From: Perkinsus olseni | Taxonomy: Eukaryota; Perkinsozoa; Perkinsida; Perkinsidae | NCBI GenBank assembly: GCA_013115135.1 | Contig: JABANP010000100.1 | Location: 62,001 to 126,000 of the forward strand | Direction: 5' to 3' | DNA length: 64,000 nucleotides | Position numbers and translations under genes: made by a program | In this document: in pieces, positions 55,349 through 64,000 of the stretch | Position numbering within the stretch: position 1 is the first letter of the stretch | Layout of the letters: each line of letters opens with the position of its first letter | Notes under the pieces: model-generated | The model's input: only the letters and a program-made list of their open reading frames with translations | Database searches by the model: none | What the model was told of the DNA's origin: nothing

Positions 55349-57410
55349 ATGTTGGTGGACCGTATGGGAAAGTTTAGTTCACAAGTAAGACAGATCGGTC
55401 GACGGTCTTGGCCATCGCGTCTCTGCTACCCTCAGGCGCCTGCCGGCCATGCAAAGGACTTGGATTCCCCAGGGCTGTACGACCTCAGCCCGTTAGGCTC
55501 TCCTGGGAAACCTGGACTTCTTCAGGCCACGCACGAGGACGATGGCGACACTTGGGATGCAGAAGCGGAATCGTGAGTACATCGGTCCCCAGATGGAGCT
55601 CATCCAAGCCGAATCCAAGAACGAGCAGCCGCAGGTTAGTGCCGTCCGACGGTCGTCGGCGACAGCCTGTCTCGGTAGGTGGTGCCTTTCAAAGCAAGAG
55701 TTACTCCCGGAGAGACAGCGACGCTCTTCCCCAAGCGCCCACTCTTTCGCCGTAAGGCCGTCACCGTGTACCTCCGCGTCTGCAATCTGATGACGCTGTA
55801 GGTCGAATACCGGAACCAGCGGAAAGTAGCGATGATGAGGTTTACGACTTCGACGGAGTCGATCACTATGCCGCGAGGAGAGCTCGTCATATGAGAGAGT
55901 AATACTCGACCTCTTCCGCTCTAGCCGTCGAGATACCCTCAGGATTGAGCGACTCGGCAGTGGCGCCATCGGAGTGGACGCAGGAATGCTCGGCCTAGGT
56001 GGCGATATTTCCCCTACTACCAGCGCTCTGGTACTACCCCTCCAGCCGTGAGATATCAGCACTCCCCCATCAGATGGGTGGAGGCCGGGACACCGTGGAG
56101 ATCGACGTCTACGTACCGCCGTTTGACCCTAAACGCGTTTGTAAGGTGCGTAGTAGCTCACCGACGACTTCGCCGCCATACTCCTCTACCGTCAGATGCG
56201 GGTTCCTCTCGATACCAAAGTTGAGGAGTTGGAGACCCTCATCCTTAATGAACACACAGACGAGTTTGGACTGAAGTAAGAGGCGTTCATCGTTTGTTGT
56301 TCACGACAACACCCATGGGACCTGTAATAGAAGGCTCCACCCTATGTGCCTCGCAAACTCTGTGGAGGACATTCCTACTGAATAGTTATGGTATAATAGA
56401 TTGCAATGGGATTCTCCGTATACCGTCAGCTATAGTAGTCGCTCACGAAGAGTAGAACATTGCTCGTTGCTATTGCGGCTCGCTCAGACCCCTCGAGCAT
56501 TCCTACCATCTCCGGTGGCTGGACGACGACGAGGCCGCCACCGATACTGGCAGTACTACGTACCACCGAAAGTGTTTCCTGTAGATTTCTGTTCCGCCCC
56601 AGGTCGCGCTGTGATAGAACCGGATATGGATTTGCCGGCACTCGATAGTTACCGTGCCGTAGGAGCCCTGAACGCTAGAGAGCTTTGCCTCTGCTACTCC
56701 GACTGGGGTGAAGAGAGCGACGATAGCGACGCGGAGGGTGAGTCTGCCACTGCCCACGCTCCGCTCTGAGTTGTCGAACTCAGAGAGCGAGAGCGGGTCG
56801 ATGACGGACACGCACGGCAGCAGAGAAGGCCAATCTACGGAGAGCTCGGTCGCGCATCGGTCGATCGCTCGGAGCTCTGCGGCTCGGGCCAGCACCAGTG
56901 GCATATCATCACAAGCCCCGGCAGGACGACCTCACGTAGCACAGCAGCGGGTAAGCAAGTCACGGTGAGCTGGAAATACCACATCAGCCGTGGCCTAGAC
57001 CCTCATTATACGGATACTTGACGATCCTTCTGCTGAGCTAGCACCACCAGAGCTCATGGACTCAGAGGGGAGCGACAGTCCTCGGAAAATAACCAAGACG
57101 AATTTGCTTGTCGATGACCAGGTGAGCAAGATTCCTCCGTGAAATTATCCTGCAGGCTCCTGTCCTTCCAGATGCCGCTCACGGACGTGATTGGTCTGCT
57201 CGCAAGGAAGCAGCAGGTTGATCCGGATGAGCTGGAGCGCTACTACACCCTACTGGTGTGCAAATCAGATCCCAGCCAGGCGAGTCTGCCATACCTCTCC
57301 GTCGAATGTAAGGCTGTGCTTTCGTCAGGGATACTATGAACCTGTTGCGGACACTCCCAGTGAGTCGCCTGCAGAGCGACAATCTAGTGCTCAGGCGCAA
57401 AGTTGGCTAA
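55349..57410 (+). CDS. SIN1/AVO1-like TORC2 subunit (probable)
   Basis: Many short exons give an acidic, Ser-rich protein. Recognisable blocks are LGSGAIGVDAGMLGLGGDIS (about 55945-56010), VEIDVYVPPFDPKRVCK (about 56098-56148), ILLYRQMRVPLDTKVEELET (about 56178-56240), and a CRIM-like block. The CRIM-like block reads EHSYHLRWLDDDEAA, then EPDMDLPALDSYRAVG near 56618-56670, matching the SIN1 pattern of a -LR--DDDG- strand followed by D-D-PALDR. A later block, MPLTDVIGLLARKQQVDP near 57171-57225, fits the Ras-binding-like fold. SIN1 links TORC2 to its substrates. The last exon (about 57330 on) reads best to the stop at 57408-57410 if one C of the CCC at 57356-57358 is ignored, as in the duplicated copy at about 53705. 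No PH domain was identified. Confidence 0.55.
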
Positions 57411-57571
57411 GTTCTTCCTGTTGTCCTCCGTCCATCGCCTTGTGTTATAGTAGACATTCAATCATCTGAGTTCTTGTTCTCAGCTCTCAACCCCCTGGGC
57501 TTCTCTGATGTCCGTCCCTCTGCTCCCCTCGTCTACCCCGGAGCATCCCTGTCCAGTCGATCCCTCTCCTC

Positions 57572-58690
57572 ATGCGGGAGTATGCTGTCGACCTGTCCTA
57601 CCGGGCCTCAGTCTTACTCAAGCTCCCATTGAAGGTGCCCCTGGCCGCCGCTGTCATCATCCAACGCTTCTACTTCCGCAAAGGCTTCACTGCCTTCAAC
57701 GCTCGAATCGTGTCATGCGCAGCGACCTTCCTCGGCTGCAAGTACGAGGAGACCCCCAGGGCTATGTGGAAGGTGGTGCAAGTGTTCCAACTCTTGTACT
57801 TGCGTGAGGTCGAGCCCCGGCCCGATGGCAGACCATGGGAGTTGGTTGAAGCAATCGACTTGACTAGTGATGAGTACAAGCAGATGAAGACGGAGGTGAT
57901 GAGAGCAGAGCGTCATATCCTCCGAGAGCTCGGTTTCGAGATCGGACAGTTACTCTTCCCGTCCGCTCACTCCATGCTGGTGCCGTTGGTTCAAAGTGTT
58001 TTCGGCGTGTGCGGCCATGGCGTGGCCAAGAGCGTAGCTCGACGCGCGTGCCCAATTCTCACTGATGCCCATCGGTCTCCAATGATCTGCTTTCTACCGC
58101 CAGAAGCACTCGTTGCTGGGGCGATGTTCATGGCCGATGCCGAGCGGCCTGACGAGAGCGGTCTGGCCGACACCACCTGGTGGGAGGCACTTGGGGTGTC
58201 TCAGAGTCAGCTGGAGCTTTTCGTTAGCGAAGTCTTACGGCTCCGGAGGGGCGCGGATGAATTGACGTATTTCTCCCTCTACCCGCCCAAACCCGAGAAG
58301 CAGCTCGCCACTCCTCAGCCTTCAGTCAGCTCTGCTGCGGCCTCTCCGGTGACGTTAGATGAGGAGCAGCCGACCGAGGCCCTCAATGCACAGCCGGAGG
58401 GTAAGACGGAGCGTGCTGTTGTCCTGCGACCAGCGCCTGCCAAGAGGGAGCCTCAGCAGCAGCCTCCAGGCAAGGCGAGCGTTAAGAGACGTGCATCGTC
58501 AGGCTCCAAGCGTGATCGATCAAGAGAGCGATCACGGCGACGCGAGAGATCCAGACGAAGGTCTCGCTCAGGGAGTACGGGGCGCCATGGACGCCACGGA
58601 GACGGCTCACGGCCACGTGAAGGCTCCCGCGATCGTCGCCATCATGATCACCATCACGAGCGTGGACGAAGCTGGTACGAACGTCGATAA
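57572..58690 (+). CDS. Cyclin L-like with RS-rich tail
   Basis: Cyclin L pairs with CDK11/12-type kinases in nuclear speckles and links transcription to splicing. The 372-aa frame from ATG 57572 has the first cyclin box (PLAAAVIIQRFYFRKGFTAF; CKYEETPRAMWKVV), the second fold (AEALVAGAMFMAD-like segment with LADTTWWEALGVS) and a C-terminal RS domain (DRSRERSRRRERSRRRSRSG) ending in a His/Arg-rich stretch. There is no intron. In the duplicate, the frame starts 64 nt further upstream (ATG 57508 here) and continues through. Here one extra C at 57562-57564 breaks that link, so the true N-terminus may be longer. Confidence 0.9.
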   Translation: MREYAVDLSYRASVLLKLPLKVPLAAAVIIQRFYFRKGFTAFNARIVSCAATFLGCKYEETPRAMWKVVQVFQLLYLREVEPRPDGRPWELVEAIDLTSDEYKQMKTEVMRAERHILRELGFEIGQLLFPSAHSMLVPLVQSVFGVCGHGVAKSVARRACPILTDAHRSPMICFLPPEALVAGAMFMADAERPDESGLADTTWWEALGVSQSQLELFVSEVLRLRRGADELTYFSLYPPKPEKQLATPQPSVSSAAASPVTLDEEQPTEALNAQPEGKTERAVVLRPAPAKREPQQQPPGKASVKRRASSGSKRDRSRERSRRRERSRRRSRSGSTGRHGRHGDGSRPREGSRDRRHHDHHHERGRSWYERR

Positions 58691-59785
58691 CTGACTACTG
58701 GTTGCGGTAGTTATTGATCGAATAATATTGTTTATTGCCTCTTATGTGGTGTTTGGTTGTTGCCGAGTCATCGTGGAGGTTGTTCTCACAACGCGCGACC
58801 AGCCCAGAAGGAATCCCGCAAGGAATCGTTCAGTTGACTGCCGGCATGTTAGAGGCAGAGTTCGAAAGGGGAGTGAACAGCCCTGGACCTCGCGGAAGAA
58901 GGCAGTCACTCAGTATCTATATAAAGAAGCTGCCATAGTACTTGCAGCAGTATTCCCTGGTGTGTGAGGCTAGGGCGAAACTCGAACACAAGAGCGGATT
59001 AGGTTTGTCTTCTATTTAAGCTCAATAAAAGAGTTAACAAAGAACAGACGAAGGGTTGATTGAATAACTTATATTTTCCTCCTGCTATCATCAGAGGGAA
59101 GCCTCTGCAGCGACAGGGAGTCTACAGTGTATTGCATTATATTGTCTCGGCTTCGGTCCAGACGGTCACCTGAGGAGTGATGACTGCCAACTGAAGCCAG
59201 GAAATAGACCCCTACCAGTCGAACATGCTCGCCTGTGAGTGCGTGTCAGTTCCGATCCCTCGGGGGACGAAGAGTGTGGATAGTGAGAGTTGATCCAGGT
59301 GGGACCAGAAGACACGCCCCACCGGAAGGCTCCTTGCCGCTGTTGAACAGCGTAGCGCTACAGAGAAGGCCTCCCGAAGGAGTGATTCGTAATGGCACTC
59401 ACATTCATGGTCCTGGGCGAAGCTGGATAACTCCGCGCTCTGCGGGACTCGCAGTCCGAAATGGAGTCTCCAGAGCGATACGGTATGCTACTAGAGTTGG
59501 ATACCGATGACCTGCTGGGAGAACGAGGCTAAAAGTTCAACACCATCATGTGACCTACTGTTCATCATCACTTAGTTGATCAGAATGTTGATAGTTATTG
59601 ATTGGGTTCTAAGTAAAACGAAAACGGGTAGCGAGTTCTCCGGTCGCAAGATGACTCAACCCACGAAGTAGTCCAGTTCGGTGCTCCACGATGTCAAAGA
59701 CGATCTGCGAGTGGCCGTGGCCAGCTCCCGATGTACGTATCTCAGTGGAGTAAAATCGTTACACTGCTGACTATGTAGTCATCTC
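58691..59785. other. Intergenic stretch
   Basis: No supported gene. Frames at 58728-58967 and 59235-59510 lack motifs and splice support. The region near 58990-59060 is AT-rich and may hold cyclin L 3' processing signals. Confidence 0.4.
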
Positions 59786-61026
59786 GTGAACATACCTCAA
59801 GACTTCAAGGGCTTCTTTGAGCGCTTGTTGCCGCTGCAGAAGGCCCTGTACAGCGAGTTCATACGCTTCCTCGTGATCGCCGATAGACCTCAGAAATTCG
59901 ACACCATCTGTTGGATACCTGTAAGTGACCGTGAGAATGAAAGTGTCGTTGCAGCTCAGAGGTTGCTCTACTCATGTCGGCAAGTTGGACAGGTGTTCCT
60001 CTTTGTGAACCAGTGCTTGATACAGCATGAGTGGAAGTAGTGTCCGCAGCCGCTCGTCAGCTCTATCCCCTGCAAGCAAGCGAACTCCTTGAACAGGAGC
60101 GCAAGAGGCGGGCCTCACGGTGTCGCCTTCATCGATGTTCTCCGAGCAAATCGTGCAGAATCTGAAGGGAGGAACGAGGTGGTTCAAGGGAATACGCTGG
60201 ACAACCTTTACCCAACCCGACTAATCTCATCAAGTCGTTCGATCAGAGCTTCGCAGACTGGCGTATCGTCGAGGCCGAGGCTGTCAGAACGCCAATAGCG
60301 GACCATCCCAGCGGAGGAGGTGGAGCGCTGTCACGGACGAGTTGCAAAAGGCGCGCATGAAGTCCCAAGCTCACCTGAGCTACGGCGTTCTCAAGTGGCG
60401 AAGCTCCATCAGGCTCGCGAGAAAACTCAGCCAAGAGCTCGATGAAACGGGCGTCGGGAATTTGCCCTCGTTCATATCTGACGGGAGATGTCCTTCTCTA
60501 ACTTCTTGAGGAATCACTCACAGTCTGACTAAACCAATGACCGCGGCTTGATGCTCCTCGCTCTCGATGAGCGAAGGCCGTCGGAGAAGTCGTCCCTGAT
60601 TGAAAAGAGAGTCTGACAGCATCATTCGCTTCGCATTTATACTCTGGACGCCGCTGTGTTATCAGTCTCGTCACGGGAATGCCGTCGTGTAATGTACGTA
60701 TCTGTCAACATGGACCATTAGTAGGGTAGTCGGAAATCGACTAGCCTCGCCCGTACCTGGTAGGTAGGGCGAGAGCTCCGTCTGAGTGGATTCGCAAGCT
60801 GGGCAAATGACTAACTCTGGTGCCTGCAGAAACCCGTCATCGAGCCCGACGGCAGTGGTGCCCTCACCTCAATGATTTCGGGCATCTCACTTCGAGATCC
60901 GCAGGAGTGGCAGAACACCGATTGTGGTGACAGCGGCAGACTAGGTAGCATAGTTAATACTGAAGCGGCTTGTTGTCGGTGTACTTGTCCCGCACAAACG
61001 ACAGGGAAATCTCACACGCCGGGCGA
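59786..61026 (+). CDS. Unrecognised multi-exon gene
   Basis: Coding-like blocks separated by GT-AG introns are NIPQDFKGFFERLLPLQKAL (from about 59789, ending at a GTAAGT donor near 59920), ARQLYPLQASELLEQERKRR (about 60050-60110), NLIKSFDQSFADWRIVEAEA (about 60220-60280) and KPVIEPDGSGALTSMISGIS (from about 60831). The order and orientation are consistent with one gene. No domain is recognised. The start and the region 60350-60800 are unresolved. Confidence 0.35.
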
Positions 61027-61178
61027 AGATGTGCACCAGGGTTGAGTCTGAACGGTACCGACCATTGTTGTTACACCGACATCCTCATGACGGAACGCAA
61101 CCCCTGAAACTGCTATAGAGAATGAAACTGGCACGACTTGGGATCAGGACGAGTGGGAACCAGCGAGGAGTGTTAGGA

Positions 61179-62036
61179 TCAACGTTGTCGGTTACGCTTC
61201 GCTTCTTCTAGCATTCTGCGTATCTCGCTGGGAGACGCCTTCTTGTACGGAAGAGCTTTCAACTTAGCACCCTTCACGACTGGTCTGGACTTCGCCCCCG
61301 CGATCTGGACAGCACTACTAAGCCCTTGCTGCCCTGCGTCCGGATTCATCGCCATGGATGGCGCCTTGGGAGGGGCCTTGCGAGCTCGGTATGCAATGAG
61401 TGCTTCCAACTGCCGTTTCTTCTGTTCCTCGGCGCGTCGCTTCTGCATCACTGCATCCCCCCTACCTCCGCCCGAGACCGTCTTGCCCTGTGTCGCAAGG
61501 CGTTGACGCCAGTCCGGCGGAGGCAAATACTGATCGAGCATACTCGCAGTGCTCATGACGTGAGCATTGAGGCGATTGGTCATGTCCCGAAGGCGGCTCC
61601 TACGCTGGGCTAGTAGCTCAGCCGCATCCTCGTCATCCCTGAGAGGGCGGCCAAAGACCTTTCGCTCGAGCTGCTCGCTGGCGCATCTCGCCGTCTCCAT
61701 CGCCGGTAATAGTTGTTCCATCTCTCTCGCTTTCGAAACGCAGTCGAGCTCGGATTGTCTCAAATCCTTCAAGAGAGCTATGGTCCGACGGAAGCCCACG
61801 GTGAGTGTGGTATCGATGCTCTTGCTGAAGGCCTGCACCACCGTATGCAGGTCGAATATCGGGTCCCTCTCAGGCAGCTGGAAGTCCCGATGGAGGAACT
61901 GGTGCGGTTGGCGACCGTAGAGTTTCATGTAGTGCATGAACATGTCCTGCATGCCGTCATCGTCGAAGCCACGGATGTATCGTTTCTCTCGAATCTGGTT
62001 GATTATCTCTCTTGCCTGATCAGGGCGAGCAGCCAT
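61179..62036 (-). CDS. Uncharacterised 285-aa helical protein, single exon
   Basis: From ATG 62036 (MAARPDQAREIINQIREKRY) to the stop at 61181-61179, the frame is long, intronless and balanced in composition. The protein is mostly helical and charged, with a conserved-looking N-terminal part (GFDDDGMQDMFMHYMKLYGR) and coiled-coil-like helices (KAREMEQLLPAMETARC). The basic C-terminus ends RRMLEEAKRNRQR. I recognise no family. It is clearly better supported as coding than the overlapping plus-strand frames. Confidence 0.62.
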   Translation of the reverse strand: MAARPDQAREIINQIREKRYIRGFDDDGMQDMFMHYMKLYGRQPHQFLHRDFQLPERDPIFDLHTVVQAFSKSIDTTLTVGFRRTIALLKDLRQSELDCVSKAREMEQLLPAMETARCASEQLERKVFGRPLRDDEDAAELLAQRRSRLRDMTNRLNAHVMSTASMLDQYLPPPDWRQRLATQGKTVSGGGRGDAVMQKRRAEEQKKRQLEALIAYRARKAPPKAPSMAMNPDAGQQGLSSAVQIAGAKSRPVVKGAKLKALPYKKASPSEIRRMLEEAKRNRQR

Positions 62037-62186
62037 TGGCAATTCACCTCTCCCGTCGCTGTAGTGTACGATTGCGCGGGTACACCGGTGACCGTACCGG
62101 TGCCAAGCTTACGCTGACAGTCATCGACTCCATATGCAGTCTGTCATGCTGTGGGATGAGGTCAACATGAGCCCGTCGTTCCCAGT

Positions 62187-63080
62187 TCACATTGACAGCC
62201 TCGAGTTGCTGATGCCCCTAAGTGGTACGCGGATCTCGCCAGAATCCCACGCAAGAAGCACCTCATCATCTTGATGCTGCTCTAAGACGATGTTATCGCC
62301 CCCTCGCAATCCGCCATGACTCTCGGTCCGCTGCACTATGCCGTCAAGTGCTCTGATCACTCGGGCGCGACTTGGCCATTTGGCACCCTTAGGTGTGTAA
62401 CTATGAGTTCGTCCTGAAGCCTTTCCAAATGAAAAGTGGGGTCTTCCTGCCTGTAATGAGCGCCTCCGTAATCGTAGGAAAACGTCCTCTTCAAGCCCAG
62501 CCAGGACGTAGCCGATGTGAGAATAAGATGAAAGACGTCCTGAGAATTCATTTATCACTGATTCCTTTGGTCTATGCATCACCCACCGTTATGAACTGCT
62601 GCGCCACCGGAAAGTGCTCAAGCTCCCCTTGAGCTTCCCCGAAAGCGCGGGATATGATAGCGATGAAGAAGTTGATGAGCGTGAAAAACACGACGAGGCC
62701 ATACCTAAGCATGCGCACTCGGCTCATCAAGTTCGGCGACCAAAATAGGAGACTGGCCGTTGGACGAAAGATGAGCAGGTACGTTGTCATCCACAGGCTC
62801 ATCGCTGTAGTTCGCTGCAGCATCGGCTCCTCGAAGTCCTCGAACGGCCATTCTCCTGTGAGCAGTTGAAACTGCAGGTACCTTTACAAGCGGTAAATCT
62901 CTCTGATGACGTATAATTGGCAAGGTACATGAGCTCTAAAGGCGATGAGAAGCGCTCAGCTGTGTCACCGAAGCACATTAGCGCGGCTACTATGTAGCCG
63001 GACCGACCGAAGCGCCCGCGGGATAGGACCCCGCCGCCCCTAGCACACCGCCACTGGGTAACACAACGGATTGCATCATT
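62187..63080 (-). CDS. Polycystin (PKD2)-like cation channel, C-terminal fragment
   Basis: Minus-strand exons encode SGYIVAALMCFGDTAERFSS (about 63005-62945), then YLANYTSSERFTACK, and after a short intron EDFEEPMLQRTTAMSLWMTT. A membrane segment then reads LRYGLVVFFTLINFFIAIIS (about 62705-62650), ending RAFGEAQGELEHFP. The FG---F-S segment followed by -FF-L-NFFIAII----E- resembles the pore/last helix of polycystin channels. A cytosolic tail continues to about 62187. Earlier transmembrane segments are not seen, and a retrotransposon fragment starts only a few hundred bases upstream, so the 5' part may be missing or displaced. The assignment is by pattern only. Confidence 0.48.
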
Positions 63081-63537
63081 TGTAGGTGGGTGGATAAAAT
63101 GAGAAAAGTAATAACTGTAGTCGTTCGCAGGGTAGACACACCCGTACGCAGATACAGACGCACGCAGATACAAACGTGCCAAGGCCCTCTGGTCTTGAGA
63201 ACACTGATCTGGACACTAGGGCCACGATTCCACCACACTCATCCCCTCCTAAAGGTAGGTTGGGTCCAGCGTATAAGCCGGTGGAAATACGAGTGAAACT
63301 AACATCGATGCGGCTCGTGGCTACTAGCCGCCTACAGTACATACAACCAGACACGGTTACGCCACGCTAGCTATAGAGCAGTACTTGCAATATCATCTAC
63401 CATATCAATAATTAGCAGTGCAATAACAATACTCATACGATATTCTACATTACTCATTACAATGCAATACCTACGATATATGATGAGGATAGTGGGACCA
63501 TGTATACGCAGGATACTCGACCCCATGAATTGTCTTC
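63081..63537. other. Stretch between the channel fragment and the retroelement
   Basis: It is AT-rich near 63380-63490 with no supported gene. It may hold the missing 5' flank of the channel fragment or the 3' end/LTR region of the retroelement. No terminal repeat could be paired within the window. Confidence 0.35.
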
Positions 63538-64000
63538 TTAGGCCCGTTGCCTCTTGCTTCGGCCGATCCCGGCCTGGGCGCTGGCGAAGCCTGGCGGCAA
63601 CTTCCGCTTCTTCTCGAACTTGAGCTCGCCCAAAGCTTCATCTCTCAGAATTTGCTGGGTGAGCTCCTGGGACAGTTCTGCCGCCCGACGCTTAGGTCTG
63701 GGGGCCCCTGCCGACCTTTTCTCCAGGGCCTCTTCGAAGTCCTCATAGCGCTTAATGTTACCGAGCCAGTGCCTCTCGATACCCCTATCTGTGAGGACCA
63801 TGCAACTCCGGCCTTTGACACTCTCCACCACGAAGGGACCCCTCCAACACGGTAGAAGCTTGGTCGGTCTCGCCGTATACACCAGAACTCGCTCCCCAGG
63901 GTTCAGATCCGAGACGAAGTCAACGACCGGCTCGTGCGCCTCGCGAGCTGCCAGCCAATCGCTGAGGAACTCCCTGACCAGACGCCCCCTGGCCCGGTCC
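63538..64000 (-). mobile_element. Retrotransposon pol 3' end (integrase C-terminal region), cut by the window edge
   Basis: The frame is open from base 64000 down to the stop at 63540-63538, about 153 codons. It contains VREFLSDWLAAREAHEPVVD, then LNPGERVLVYTARPTKLLPC, then WRGPFVVESVKGRSCMVLTD. This is the integrase C-terminal SH3-like pattern of Ty3/gypsy-type and related elements (G--V-V------KL-P-W-GPF-V). A basic tail ends RSKRQRA. No stop or frameshift occurs in the visible part, so the element may be recent. Reverse transcriptase and the rest lie outside the window. Confidence 0.75.

Overview
This is a nuclear genome window from a unicellular eukaryote. Genes are dense and split by many short GT-AG introns: the introns I could place precisely are mostly 43-70 nt, with a few of 100-270 nt. 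Markers include cytosolic SRP54, two TFIIH core subunits, an RS-tailed cyclin L, a class II tRNA-Ser and cathepsin L-type peptidases with signal peptides. A likely cilium-associated protein, a polycystin-like fragment and a fungal/algal-type THI4 point to a flagellated protist. An alveolate such as Perkinsus fits best, but this is an inference from gene content and architecture, not a database result.

Layout. 1-3.6 kb: unrecognised multi-exon genes. 3.9-6.0 kb (minus): THI4 and a RING-finger gene. 6.5-13.2 kb (plus): a TPR-GT61 glycosyltransferase gene, SRP54 (14 exons solved) and FCF2. 13.5-18.6 kb: unrecognised genes. 19.1-24.6 kb: a voltage-sensor, cyclic-nucleotide-binding K+ channel with a tRNA-Ser(CGA) gene nested in one intron. 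24.8-27.4 kb: a possible ciliary protein and an RRM-like protein. 27.7-40.3 kb: three tandem units, each with a minus-strand cathepsin L-like gene. Copies 1 and 2 appear intact and copy 3 is frameshifted. The array also holds a 37-bp minisatellite, a sharply bounded high-identity block, and a 1.8-kb terminal-inverted-repeat transposon with a 4-bp target duplication and an empty site in the sister unit. 42.1-47.3 kb: a TMEM41/VTT protein and an ABC half-transporter. 47.5-53.2 kb: TFIIH p62 and p52 head to tail, only 6 nt apart. 53.2-58.7 kb: a truncated cyclin L duplicate between direct repeats, a SIN1-like TORC2 subunit, and full-length cyclin L. 59-63.3 kb: unrecognised genes and a polycystin-like channel fragment. 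63.5-64 kb: the 3' end of a retrotransposon pol gene running off the window.

Functional links. SRP54, the cathepsins and the GT61 protein belong to the secretory pathway. p62 and p52 are direct partners in TFIIH. Cyclin L acts in transcription-coupled splicing. Several genes show isolated single-base frame breaks, often in short homopolymers. These could be consensus errors or real lesions, and I mark each one.
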